The notes below the pieces were generated by a model. The model ran no database searches. It saw only the letters and a program-made list of their open reading frames with translations, and had not been told where the DNA came from. From Cyclobacterium sp. 1_MG-2023 (GTDB lineage Bacteria; Bacteroidota; Bacteroidia; Cytophagales; Cyclobacteriaceae): DNA of 64,000 nucleotides. The DNA is taken from the NCBI RefSeq assembly GCF_030546805.1, contig NZ_JAUOPC010000002.1, positions 248,001 through 312,000 of the forward strand, read 5' to 3'. Positions 26,356 to 35,708 of this stretch are shown here, piece after piece; the first letter of the stretch is position 1; every line of letters starts with the position of its first letter. The translations under genes and the position numbers were made by a program.

Positions 26356-27030
26356 TTAGCTCAATTTAAATCGGATAGGCAATCTCATTTTTACCCTTAC
26401 CGGTCGACCTCTTTGTCTTCCTGGTTCCCATGCTGGAGCGTTCTTTACAACCCTAACGGCTTCTTCATCACATCCGCCGCCAACTCCACGAAGGATTCCG
26501 ACATCTTGGATTGAACCATCAGTGTTTACAACGAACACTACGTAAACAGTACCTTCGATACCCATTCTTCTCGCTTGGGTTGGGTATTTAAGGTTTTTGG
26601 ACAAATACTTGTTCCAACCTTCCATTCCCCCCGGAGGAGTAGGCATGTTTTCCACAACATCAAAGATCTCTTCTGCTTTCTCTACTACAGGAGCTTCTTC
26701 AATTACTACTTCCTTGATTACAGTTTCCTCTTGAACGTCAACATCAAAGTTTACTTCAATTTTCTCTTCGATTTCAACTTCATCAGGAATCTCCTTAATC
26801 TCCGGCTGCTCTACTGGCGGCGGTGGTGGAGGTGGTTGTTCCGTAATCGGAATATCTAATAATTCCTCAAAGTCATCATCGATCGGTCCGAAGTCTTGAA
26901 GTACACCATCATCATATGACTTATACTCAAAGGCAAAAAGGACCAGACCAACACTGACCATTAGACCAAGATTTAGGAACATTCCTGTCTTCTTGGTTAA
27001 GTCAGCTTTTGGTGTTTTTTTGGCTTCCAT
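26356..27030 (-). CDS. tonB: TonB-family energy transducer
   Basis: 224 residues. A cytoplasmic stub is followed by one membrane helix (about 16-34), an acidic and proline-rich periplasmic spacer (seven Pro near 67, then Glu/Val-rich repeats) and a C-terminal TonB domain (about 135-224) with YPTQARRMGIEGTVYVVF and AWEPGRQRGRPVRVKMRLPIRF. It transmits proton-motive force to TonB-dependent receptors. Many Bacteroidota have several TonB paralogs, so this need not be the only one. A TTG-N20-TATGATTG promoter-like sequence (27083-27113) lies upstream, but the gene may also be read from gcvH. Confidence 0.92.
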   Translation of the reverse strand: MEAKKTPKADLTKKTGMFLNLGLMVSVGLVLFAFEYKSYDDGVLQDFGPIDDDFEELLDIPITEQPPPPPPPVEQPEIKEIPDEVEIEEKIEVNFDVDVQEETVIKEVVIEEAPVVEKAEEIFDVVENMPTPPGGMEGWNKYLSKNLKYPTQARRMGIEGTVYVVFVVNTDGSIQDVGILRGVGGGCDEEAVRVVKNAPAWEPGRQRGRPVRVKMRLPIRFKLS

Positions 27031-27105
27031 GGTTATAACTCTTTTTTAATTTTTGTTGATTCAGTTTAATAATTCCAATTAACAATCATAACAAATAATT
27101 TTTAT

Positions 27106-27486
27106 TTATACAAGGATGCTACCCCTCTTATTGAAATAAATAAAAATACCTGTACCTATAATTACGCCTATGATATTTGTCAAAATATCAAAATAGTCAA
27201 ATGACCTTCCCGGTACCAATCTTTGTAAATACTCTGTCAATATAGCAATAAAAATCCATAAAACTAAATATTTAGTATAAATTTTATTGCTATCATCGCT
27301 CTTTTTGTCTATTCTTTGGCGAATTACTCGGTCCCATAGAAAAGCCATGCCTATGAACATGCCTAAATGAATCACTTTATCTGATCCATAAAACTTAGGT
27401 ATGTCCGGCACTTTATTACTCGGACTAAATAGAGCATATGTCATGCCAGAAGACCACAAAAGGGCAAGAATGACTTTTTCTTTCAA
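27106..27486 (-). CDS. VanZ-like membrane protein
   Basis: 126 residues with four predicted helices. The VanZ marks SDKVIHLGMFIGMAFLW and ILTEYLQRLVPGRSFDYFDILTNIIGVIIG (Glu, Gln, Asp, Asn) are present. VanZ-family proteins affect glycopeptide susceptibility in some bacteria, but most members have no known role. It begins 6 nt after gcvH and is clearly in its operon; resistance should not be inferred. Confidence 0.85.
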   Translation of the reverse strand: MKEKVILALLWSSGMTYALFSPSNKVPDIPKFYGSDKVIHLGMFIGMAFLWDRVIRQRIDKKSDDSNKIYTKYLVLWIFIAILTEYLQRLVPGRSFDYFDILTNIIGVIIGTGIFIYFNKRGSILV

Positions 27487-27492
27487 AATTTG

Positions 27493-27870
27493 TTACTGGC
27501 CTATAAGATTTCGATACTCTTCGGGCGACATTAAATCATCCTCGGTGTTTTGATCCCATTTTACTTTGATCATCCACCCTTCTTCATAAGGATCTTCATT
27601 TACTAGTTCGGGAGAATCTTCCAGAAGACTATTTAATTCTAATATTTCACCACTTAAAGGCATGAACAAATCAGAAACGGTTTTCACTGCTTCTACTGTT
27701 CCAAACACCTCACCTGAATCTAAGGTTTCTCCCACTGTTTCTACCTCAATAAAAACAATGTCTCCCAATTCTTTTTGAGCAAAATCAGTTATACCTATAG
27801 TAGCGGTTTCCCCCTCTATTTTGACCCATTCATGGTCTTTGGTGTACTTTAAATCTTCTGGAAATTTCAT
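27493..27870 (-). CDS. gcvH: Glycine cleavage system H protein
   Basis: 125 residues, normal length. [10 protein letters not shown] and [16 protein letters not shown] lead into the lipoylation site EAVKTVSD with Lys63. It carries the lipoyl arm that moves the aminomethyl group between GcvP and GcvT; those partners are not in this window. A consensus promoter lies directly upstream, in the gap after sprA. Confidence 0.96.
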   Translation of the reverse strand: MKFPEDLKYTKDHEWVKIEGETATIGITDFAQKELGDIVFIEVETVGETLDSGEVFGTVEAVKTVSDLFMPLSGEILELNSLLEDSPELVNEDPYEEGWMIKVKWDQNTEDDLMSPEEYRNLIGQ

Positions 27871-27889
27871 GCTAGTTATTTTTACTGTT

Positions 27890-27919
27890 CAAAAATACAA
27901 TGTTTATACATAGTACAAA
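27890..27919 (-). promoter_or_regulatory. Bacteroidota-type promoter of gcvH
   Basis: On the - strand TTTG (27919-27916), an 18-bp spacer and TATTTTTG (27897-27890) match the TTTG/TAnnTTTG consensus. The expected start of transcription is about 12-15 nt before the gcvH ATG. It lies in the 52-bp gap after the sprA stop, so gcvH-vanZ-tonB need not depend on the sprA transcript. Confidence 0.7.
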
Positions 27920-27922
27920 AAA

Positions 27923-30900
27923 TTATTGGCTTAAATTAAATGTTAATTGTCCGCCAAATGAAGTAGAACTTGTCCTAAATGCGGTAGAAACTTTTGGATC
28001 GTTTATGGTGCGATCAAAATAGAATTGAATATTAAGTTTTTGGTTGACCACATATCCTATACTTGGGCTTATTTGAACGTTTAAATTACCGTTGGTAAGG
28101 GTATGCTCGCCTTCAATTTTCCTTTGAATGGTATTTGTATCAACAATCCTTGTAGAAATTCGAATGGTAAGGTCATTGTTTAAAACTTCCTGTCTGCCCT
28201 GAATTTTGAAAGGTACTTTTACGCCGGCTTTGGTATAACCCAAATCAAAACGAAAGTCCTGACTGTTCTGCTCTGTAATCTGAGCATTGGAGAAATTTAA
28301 ACCTATGTTTCTTTCAGTATTGTATTCAAAGCTGATGTTCATTCGGTCTTTGGTAAGTAGATCTACACCTACCAGTGGAGCAAACCTTTCTGAAATCACT
28401 ACCTGATTAAGTATCATTATTGGAATATAGGCACCAAATTCATCAGTAAGACTAGCCATAGGAAGTTGCTGCAAGGTGTTGTAGAGTTCAAGGCCTTCCT
28501 GATAGATAAGTGCATTTGAAAAATTACTTACTGAATAAGTTGAGTTGTAGTTATGAGTCAAATTTATAGAGGAGAAATATTCGTTCAATGCCGGAAGTCT
28601 CGCAAGGCCCCTGTATTCAACTCTCCAGTTTGGTAATGGTATTTTTGGGAAGGGGTTGAGTGCTACATCCGTTGCTGTCTGACCAGAATAGGCCGCTAGG
28701 AATGCCGGAATTAAAACATCCTGGCCATTAATATTATAAGTACCGCCCGGATTCAACGTTTCAAGCCTGGATTGAATGATGTTCCGGTAAGCTTCAAAAT
28801 TTGAAAACAGGGGGGAATTGTTATCACTATCCGATTTATCAAATACCGTTTTTAGAATATTGTAACTTACTTCGTAGCTACCAATTCTGTTTGGATTAAT
28901 GGAAGCAAAATCATTTTCCCCCGGACCATTTCTTCTAAAAATCTCGCTATAACCACCGTTCTCTCGTTTTTTAAACTCCAGTGTGACTTTAAAGTCTTTT
29001 ATAGGTTCCACCAAAGTGGTGATTTGGAGGTTTTTCGTTTCATTTTGACTAAATGCTTGTGTAAGAGAGGTGCTGGCTGCTATAGCCCCTCTATTGGCCA
29101 TCTCATACCTTATATTGCTACTTTGACCACCAAGGAGAAATCCAACGCCCGGGTTGATAAAACTTCTGTCCATACCCAATAATCCGGAATTCGGCATGTA
29201 CCCCGGCAAATAGGTGCCTTGCGTAACCTGATAACTAAAGTTTACATCCTTTAACATCATCATAAATCGCAACAAATTCGCAGCAAAACCTTCTGTTGCA
29301 TACACTTTTTCTTTTTCCTCCTCTTCTGAAGCTTCTGCATTTGCCCCGGGTCTTCCCGGTATACTAGGTCTTTTGGGGGCATTGAGAGCATTGAGTCTTT
29401 TGCTTTTGTTGTACAATTGTACCAAATCTAATTTCCCTGAAATAGATTGGTTTCTGGAATTTTGAATGACGTTTCCAAGGGTGTCTTTTTGACCTATGGC
29501 CCCCGTGATCCAAGAATAGGTAGCCTCATATCGGAAATCTGCACTTATCCAATCTGTCATTGGTATTTTGTCCAATGGAAGCTTATAATTGACCACTGCC
29601 TGCTGGTTATAATTGGTGGTTCTACCTAGTTTTTTAATGTTATTTCGTAAAGAATCAATTTTTGCTTCTGTATCCAGATCGCCTTCCGGTTCGTCCACGA
29701 TTGCATTTACACTTGAACTGAGGTCAAAAGACAGGTTCTCGGTGAGATCCCAATTCAGACTATAAAAGCGATTCATGTAAAAACTTTTCTGGAATAGAGG
29801 ATCAACACCTGCTGTAGTCAATTGGTCGTTTCTATTTTGAGTACGCATAAAGCTCCTGTCAATATCCATTCTTGCGGATACAAGACTTGGTGCAAAATTC
29901 AAGTTAAAGTCTTTAAACAACTGAAGATACTTGCTGTTAAAAATCCCCCAATTTTTAAAAGGAGTAATGATAAGCGGGTCGGGTTGATAGTTGTAGGCGA
30001 TACTTCCTCTGGTAGTTTCATAGATATAACTTTCCAGTTGAATATTGCTTTGAGTCACTGAGCCAAAAGCATAAGAAAAAGAAAAGTTTTCTAAAGCATA
30101 GATGCGATTGGTTTCTTTTTCAGGATTTTTCAACTTCCGGACATTATTCAAACTAAAATTACGCCGTTTGGATTGATCGACCACTAAGTTTCGGTATTCC
30201 TGTTTTTCTGCATTGGAAGAAAACTTCTGAAGTGCAATTTCAAAAGGAACATCCGGGTTTAGTGGATCAAATTCCGGTTTGGTAGAAGAGTTTTCTACAC
30301 TTGCATAAAGGGGAATGCTTACACCCAAGCCCTTTGGTAAAATTTTATCTACGTTGACATTGGCCGAAATATCATACTGGGTGGTAGATTCCCTTGCTCT
30401 TTCTGAAAGTCGGGTTTCAAGACCTCCAAAGCCAAATGAATTGTGTCGAATGGAAGAGGATATCGTGGCTACATCTGCAATTTGTGCATTGAGCCTTGCA
30501 TTGGCTGCCCATCCTGAGGATTTGTTGAAATCTGTTACCCTTAACTCATTTGCCCAAAGGCAAAGTGATTTACTTGCTCCTCCTGTGGCGGGGTTTCGGA
30601 TACCTATCATCATTCCTTGAATAAAATTCAGTTCTGGCCTTCCTACTACTGTTACCTTATATTGCCGTATCATGACGGAGTAAGGTAAGTTTTGGGGCTG
30701 CTGGTTATTGTCTCTTTCTGCTTTTACACCAACAATCTCATCCAAGGCTACATCTATTTCATTTGCAGAGGGCCAAATTTGGTCAGGATCCCTAGTGCCT
30801 GCAGGAGTGATGTTCAGGGGAACCTCTATTTCATAATAGTTGTCCGTATAATCTGTTCCCATTCTTAAAAATGCAGACAATTCACCGTCTTGTGCATCCT

Positions 30901-33900
30901 GACTGTCTGCATGTAAAAACATTTTTAGTCGGCCATACTGTACTAGATCTTGGCTTACATTCTTATATACAGCCCTAGAGTCTCTGCTTTGAAGGTTGTC
31001 TACACATAGTCTTAGCGATTGTTCGTTCAATTGTCGCTCGACTGTGGAGGTATTGTCACGATCACGATTGATTCCCGGAGGTAATACATAGGGGCTCTGT
31101 GTTTCACTTCCTTGTCCATTTTCTTCTATATTGACCACCCCTACGGTTAAATTAGAGTTGTCCGGTTCAGGGATCTCAGAAAAGCCTTTTTCAAATAAGG
31201 ATTCTTGAAAAACTCTCCACTGACTTCCTACCAATCTAAATTGGGCCATTCTAAGGACCACCGGTTGCTGGAAATCTGTGAGGTAAGTTCTCATAAATCG
31301 AATGGATTTGTATCCGGAAATATTTCCATAAGTGGCATCAGGCTGTCGAATAGGAATACGGAATAGGTACCAATTGACCTCTTCGCCATTTTCTATTGTG
31401 GAAACTTTGTCTACAATATTGTTTTCACCTACCTGAAGATTTGATGGGCGAATATCCAATTCATATTCATAATAACTTTCTACTTCATTAATAGTATTGT
31501 CATTGTTAAGGTCTTCGTTATCAGGTAAGTTTGATCCTGAAGGACTGTAGGAAAGGTTGCTGTTTGAGGTGATAGGGGTGTTCCCTTCCAGCCCATTGTA
31601 ATTTTTATACCGTTCTAGGATTTTAATGTTATTGTTATCAAATTCAGGATCCAAATAATATTGAAAGTCATCTGCCGCCGGGTCTGCCTGAATATCCTGC
31701 AATGCTTGTTGATTTACATTGAGTCGATTAATAAATCGAGCTCCATAAAACTCAACTTCCTCTTCACTACTTAGGCCATTAAGGCCTACATCTTGGTTTT
31801 CTCTTGCTTCCGCTGAGTTATCAAAAGCTGGAGTTAAAAATTGTTGGGTAGTTACTTTTCCCCATTCATTGTTAGAAGTACTGGTTTCTGAACCATCGGC
31901 AGGAAGTCCATTCTCAAAAGCATGCCTGCCGTCCACGATGACGTCCTCTGAAATCTCGCCGAGATTAAAAATCACTTTACCCCCGGTGGTATTGTTTTCG
32001 TTGAAAACACCATCCAACACCCGGCCATTTTCTCCCGAAATAAATGGATCCATTAACCAAAACTCAATATACTCAATATTTGTTCTGTCAAAATCTACCT
32101 CAGAGGTGATCGCTCTTGTAACCCCACCAAAGTTTTCCCTTGGATTTGGCAATAAACCTTCACTGTTTAGGTTGGGGTTGAAATTATACATCCCCCGTTC
32201 GTGTGGGAAATAGGCCAAGTCAAAAAGAGGCTCATTGGTGATCAGGTAATCCCTATACCTTCCCTGGAAAATTTCCTGAGGGAGTACCCGTCTAACATAA
32301 TGATTTCTCCTGTCATCATTGGTAATATTGGCAGGCACATCACTTCCTGATGACCGGTAAAACACATTGTCTATGGTATACCAAGATAAGCGCGCCCTCT
32401 TATATGCATTTCCTAACCTGTCCTCCGTAAGTTGGCTAAGGTCAAATTTATTTTCGGTTGTAGCCGGTGTGGCTGACAATTTCCAATTTTGGGGGCTGGA
32501 ACCTAAATTAAAAGGAATGATGGCCGTTTCAAAATCATCTATATAGGAAGCTCCTTCTCCGTCTACCTGATTGGAGGTGCCGGGAATTAAGTGGGCAAAT
32601 TCTCCACTAAACTGAATCATTGATTTCTCTTTGGTCTCTGTAAAGGGGAGGGCATCAGCAAGTTTGGTGAGAAACAAAGATTCATCATTGTAGTTTACAT
32701 CCAAACCCCAGAGACTGTTTCTTAAAGTTTCATTGCCGGTAGCGATCCTTGAAATATTGGGCCTTTCATTCAAATAAAGGAAAGTACCTCCAATATTGAA
32801 ATTTTCATTGACCATATAGTCTAATCGCGTCCCCAGTAAACTTCTTGTCTGGAAGGAAACCAAATCAGCCTTTTCAAAGCTTACACTTATATTTTTTCCT
32901 GACTGAAGGATGCCTTCATTGATAATCACCACACGGCCAATATTATAGTCAACTGTATAGTCTACGCCTTCTGTCAGTGGGATATTTCCTGCGGTAATAA
33001 TCACCGATCCTTCACTAATATTAAGACCGGGTAACATTATTTCTGAAGCCGATCCTGATGTAAAGCTTCCTTTTAAATAGTATTTGTTTAAACTGGTAAC
33101 CAACTCTGCGTCTGCCTGTGTGGTTCTGTAGAGGGTGTCGTAGACATATTTATCCCTGAGGTTTACTTCGGCAGGTGTAAAATAATCATCAAGTGTATTC
33201 CCAAAGGGTTCAACAACAGGGAAGATTACCAACCCCTGTTCAGGTTTAATAGTCAGGCCATTGACATAGTCAAAATTGCCATCAGGTTGTGGGTCATTCT
33301 GTGGGTTTAAATTATCCAGGTTTAGCAGCCTAATGAGTGGAATGTCTTTGACATTTTCTCCTTCCAATAGGCTAGGGTTGTCCAAACCTGTTCGGTCGTC
33401 TCTATAAATAATTTGAAGTTGAAACCCATCTTGCTGAATCTGATTGGCATTGAGGTTGTAAATGTTTTTCATCATCAAATCCCAAGTAGGAATTGATGTA
33501 TTTATTCTTGCGGGCCGAAGCATTTTTAAGAAGATGACATTGTCTTCAGATAGGTTTTGATAATCCTCAGAGAGCTCACCTACTTTATAACTTTGTCCAT
33601 TGTATGTGTATTCATAGGAGACGGCCACTACTTCATCATTTTGAAGTTTCCTAGAAAGGCTAAAATACCCCAACTGCCGATCAAAGGTGTATTCGTTTTC
33701 ATCAAGTTTCCTTGCCCCATTGATTTGCTCAAAATCAAGCCCTCTTTCCAGTCCCATATCATTGCTAATAGCTGTGGCCGCTGTTTCAAAATTTCTAAAG
33801 GATGGATTTCCTTTTAGGTTATCGAAGAGCGAATTGGCAGCATTAGAAGCTGGGGATTGTGGATTTCCTGTGCCAATATTAGGATTGGAAGGTTTGTATA

Positions 33901-35095
33901 TTCTTTCTCCTTCTCCCAAATCCATAAAAGCTGCAAAATTTCGAAGGGTTTCGGTATTGTTTGCCCTATTTAAAATGTAAACTTCTAGTCTTGTGATTTG
34001 TACGCCGGACAAGACTTGGGGTAAGCCTCTCAGCCAATTTTCATAATTGTTTCGAAAAAAGTGCCCTAAAAAAAAGTGCCGGTTTTCATCGTAATTTGAG
34101 GCCCTTACTTCAAAAGGCCTACCTTGATTTCCACCTTCAATAATGATTTCGTCCCTTCTGCCACGTTGGGTGGAGGCCACTGTGGTCATGAATAATTTCC
34201 CGAATTGCATTTGGGTTTTTACGCCAAATAGATTTTGAGCCCCCTGAATTAAGCTGTTTTGAACAGGCATGCTGACATTTCCTATTTCTATTGATTTGAG
34301 TATGTCTTCTTCAAATCCACCATATTCTACCTTTAGTTGATTTTCGAAATCAAAGGAATTGTTGCTGTCGAAATTGGCACCTATCCGTACTTTTTGGCCA
34401 AGCATTCCATTGACACTCATTTGGATTTGCTGGTTGAAATTGAAATTCCCGGTTTTCTGTTGCCGAATGGGAATAGAAGGATTATCAATCCTTCTAAATA
34501 TTCCTCCAAAATCCAGGTTAACATTTCCTGTAGGGACTATAGTAATTTCGCTGCCTCCAAATAGCCTGTCAAAGGTTGGACTCATGGTGATGGGGGGTAT
34601 CAAGCCCCTTCCTCCCACAGCACTTTCTCCATCCAGGCCTCTAGATCTGTCTCTCCAGTATTGTTGCCTGATTCTATACTCCTGCATTCTTGAATAATCA
34701 TCGAAATCCAAGGAATAGCCAGGGTCCGTTGATGTTGAATCTGTGTTCGGGTAAATTCTGTAGCTTACCGCAGTATCTACTTCCACTTCTATCCTTTGAT
34801 TTTTTTCAGGTTTTAATAAAAATGGAGAGTCCCTTCTCAAAAAAGGATTTTGATAGGGATACAGTGGTTTGGTATTTAAATTGTCCCACAATAAAAAAGA
34901 GGGCAAAGACCTTCTTTTATTTAGGGTGTCCATCAAACTGGGTACCGTGTCAGTGGGGGTGGTCGTTGGTGATTGGCGGGCATATACGCCCGATAAAGAC
35001 ATCATTAACACTATAAAAAACAGTCCTGATAGGGAAGTAGGATAGTGTTGCAATGACTTTTTTCTCCAAAAAATATTTGAGAAAGTAAAGACCAA
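27923..35095 (-). CDS. sprA: SprA (Sov), outer-membrane translocon of the type IX secretion system
   Basis: 2390 residues, the size of the giant 36-strand SprA barrel. A signal peptide ends near VYARQ (40). Recognised family segments: LRRDSPFLLKP, IPPITMSP...FGGSEITIVPTGNVNLDFGG, VRIGANFDSNNSFDFENQLKVEYGG and repeated barrel strands to the C-terminal aromatic-rich end. SprA forms the channel for proteins with T9SS signals, in complex with PorV and others, and is needed for gliding in species that glide. A T9SS-type cargo protein and a PorP/SprF protein lie at the right end of this window. It follows ruvA by 10 nt and is probably co-transcribed with ruvA and maeB. Confidence 0.97.
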   Translation of the reverse strand: MVFTFSNIFWRKKSLQHYPTSLSGLFFIVLMMSLSGVYARQSPTTTPTDTVPSLMDTLNKRRSLPSFLLWDNLNTKPLYPYQNPFLRRDSPFLLKPEKNQRIEVEVDTAVSYRIYPNTDSTSTDPGYSLDFDDYSRMQEYRIRQQYWRDRSRGLDGESAVGGRGLIPPITMSPTFDRLFGGSEITIVPTGNVNLDFGGIFRRIDNPSIPIRQQKTGNFNFNQQIQMSVNGMLGQKVRIGANFDSNNSFDFENQLKVEYGGFEEDILKSIEIGNVSMPVQNSLIQGAQNLFGVKTQMQFGKLFMTTVASTQRGRRDEIIIEGGNQGRPFEVRASNYDENRHFFLGHFFRNNYENWLRGLPQVLSGVQITRLEVYILNRANNTETLRNFAAFMDLGEGERIYKPSNPNIGTGNPQSPASNAANSLFDNLKGNPSFRNFETAATAISNDMGLERGLDFEQINGARKLDENEYTFDRQLGYFSLSRKLQNDEVVAVSYEYTYNGQSYKVGELSEDYQNLSEDNVIFLKMLRPARINTSIPTWDLMMKNIYNLNANQIQQDGFQLQIIYRDDRTGLDNPSLLEGENVKDIPLIRLLNLDNLNPQNDPQPDGNFDYVNGLTIKPEQGLVIFPVVEPFGNTLDDYFTPAEVNLRDKYVYDTLYRTTQADAELVTSLNKYYLKGSFTSGSASEIMLPGLNISEGSVIITAGNIPLTEGVDYTVDYNIGRVVIINEGILQSGKNISVSFEKADLVSFQTRSLLGTRLDYMVNENFNIGGTFLYLNERPNISRIATGNETLRNSLWGLDVNYNDESLFLTKLADALPFTETKEKSMIQFSGEFAHLIPGTSNQVDGEGASYIDDFETAIIPFNLGSSPQNWKLSATPATTENKFDLSQLTEDRLGNAYKRARLSWYTIDNVFYRSSGSDVPANITNDDRRNHYVRRVLPQEIFQGRYRDYLITNEPLFDLAYFPHERGMYNFNPNLNSEGLLPNPRENFGGVTRAITSEVDFDRTNIEYIEFWLMDPFISGENGRVLDGVFNENNTTGGKVIFNLGEISEDVIVDGRHAFENGLPADGSETSTSNNEWGKVTTQQFLTPAFDNSAEARENQDVGLNGLSSEEEVEFYGARFINRLNVNQQALQDIQADPAADDFQYYLDPEFDNNNIKILERYKNYNGLEGNTPITSNSNLSYSPSGSNLPDNEDLNNDNTINEVESYYEYELDIRPSNLQVGENNIVDKVSTIENGEEVNWYLFRIPIRQPDATYGNISGYKSIRFMRTYLTDFQQPVVLRMAQFRLVGSQWRVFQESLFEKGFSEIPEPDNSNLTVGVVNIEENGQGSETQSPYVLPPGINRDRDNTSTVERQLNEQSLRLCVDNLQSRDSRAVYKNVSQDLVQYGRLKMFLHADSQDAQDGELSAFLRMGTDYTDNYYEIEVPLNITPAGTRDPDQIWPSANEIDVALDEIVGVKAERDNNQQPQNLPYSVMIRQYKVTVVGRPELNFIQGMMIGIRNPATGGASKSLCLWANELRVTDFNKSSGWAANARLNAQIADVATISSSIRHNSFGFGGLETRLSERARESTTQYDISANVNVDKILPKGLGVSIPLYASVENSSTKPEFDPLNPDVPFEIALQKFSSNAEKQEYRNLVVDQSKRRNFSLNNVRKLKNPEKETNRIYALENFSFSYAFGSVTQSNIQLESYIYETTRGSIAYNYQPDPLIITPFKNWGIFNSKYLQLFKDFNLNFAPSLVSARMDIDRSFMRTQNRNDQLTTAGVDPLFQKSFYMNRFYSLNWDLTENLSFDLSSSVNAIVDEPEGDLDTEAKIDSLRNNIKKLGRTTNYNQQAVVNYKLPLDKIPMTDWISADFRYEATYSWITGAIGQKDTLGNVIQNSRNQSISGKLDLVQLYNKSKRLNALNAPKRPSIPGRPGANAEASEEEEKEKVYATEGFAANLLRFMMMLKDVNFSYQVTQGTYLPGYMPNSGLLGMDRSFINPGVGFLLGGQSSNIRYEMANRGAIAASTSLTQAFSQNETKNLQITTLVEPIKDFKVTLEFKKRENGGYSEIFRRNGPGENDFASINPNRIGSYEVSYNILKTVFDKSDSDNNSPLFSNFEAYRNIIQSRLETLNPGGTYNINGQDVLIPAFLAAYSGQTATDVALNPFPKIPLPNWRVEYRGLARLPALNEYFSSINLTHNYNSTYSVSNFSNALIYQEGLELYNTLQQLPMASLTDEFGAYIPIMILNQVVISERFAPLVGVDLLTKDRMNISFEYNTERNIGLNFSNAQITEQNSQDFRFDLGYTKAGVKVPFKIQGRQEVLNNDLTIRISTRIVDTNTIQRKIEGEHTLTNGNLNVQISPSIGYVVNQKLNIQFYFDRTINDPKVSTAFRTSSTSFGGQLTFNLSQ

Positions 35096-35105
35096 CGTAG
35101 TTATA

Positions 35106-35708
35106 TTATGATGATGACTTTAAAGATGCTTTAATTAATGCTTCTAAGGAAACATCGGGACCACTTTTTTTCAAAACAGTCATGATATTTTTCTCCGCTT
35201 GAGCCTTAGTGAAGCCTAAGGTAATCAAAGCTTGTAACGCCTCTTGTTTTAATTTATTGCTGTTTTGAACAAAGCCCTGCGCCCCTCCCTCAGGAGCAGA
35301 AATTCCATCTTTTATAATCTTGTCTTTTAGTTCCAAAACAATCCTTTGCGCTGTTTTGGCACCGATCCCTTTTACTCGCTGAATGGTTGGATGGTCACCT
35401 GCTCCAATGGCCTGCTCTAGTTCAGGGACAGTCAGGCTTGAAAGAATCATTAAACCGGTACTTGCACCCACTCCTGAAATTGAGATTAAGTTTAAAAAAG
35501 CTTTTTTCTCAGAGGCTTCTTTGAATCCGTATAGGGTGTGCGCATCTTCTTTAATGTGCAGGTAGGTATGAAGCATGATTTCTTCCTTGTCCTCAATTTT
35601 CCCAAAGGTATTTAAGGATATTTTCACTTCATAACCAATGCCATGAACATCTATGATGACATGAGTGGGGTCTTTATATGCTAGTTTTCCTTTAAGATAA
35701 GTAATCAT
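35106..35708 (-). CDS. ruvA: Holliday junction DNA helicase subunit RuvA
   Basis: 200 residues. The N-terminal OB-fold (MITYLKGKL, HVIIDVHGIGYEVKIS), two helix-hairpin-helix motifs (ISGVGASTGLMIL and VKGIGAKTAQRIVLELKDK) and the C-terminal domain III (EALQALITLGFTKAQAEKNI) are all present. It binds four-way junctions and loads RuvB. Its start overlaps the maeB stop by 4 nt (ATGA), so translation of the two is probably coupled. Confidence 0.97.
   Translation of the reverse strand: MITYLKGKLAYKDPTHVIIDVHGIGYEVKISLNTFGKIEDKEEIMLHTYLHIKEDAHTLYGFKEASEKKAFLNLISISGVGASTGLMILSSLTVPELEQAIGAGDHPTIQRVKGIGAKTAQRIVLELKDKIIKDGISAPEGGAQGFVQNSNKLKQEALQALITLGFTKAQAEKNIMTVLKKSGPDVSLEALIKASLKSSS

Noticed and set aside
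27106-27486. VanZ-like gene as an antibiotic resistance determinant
   Set aside because: VanZ-fold proteins are widespread and the gene sits in a gcvH operon without other van genes.
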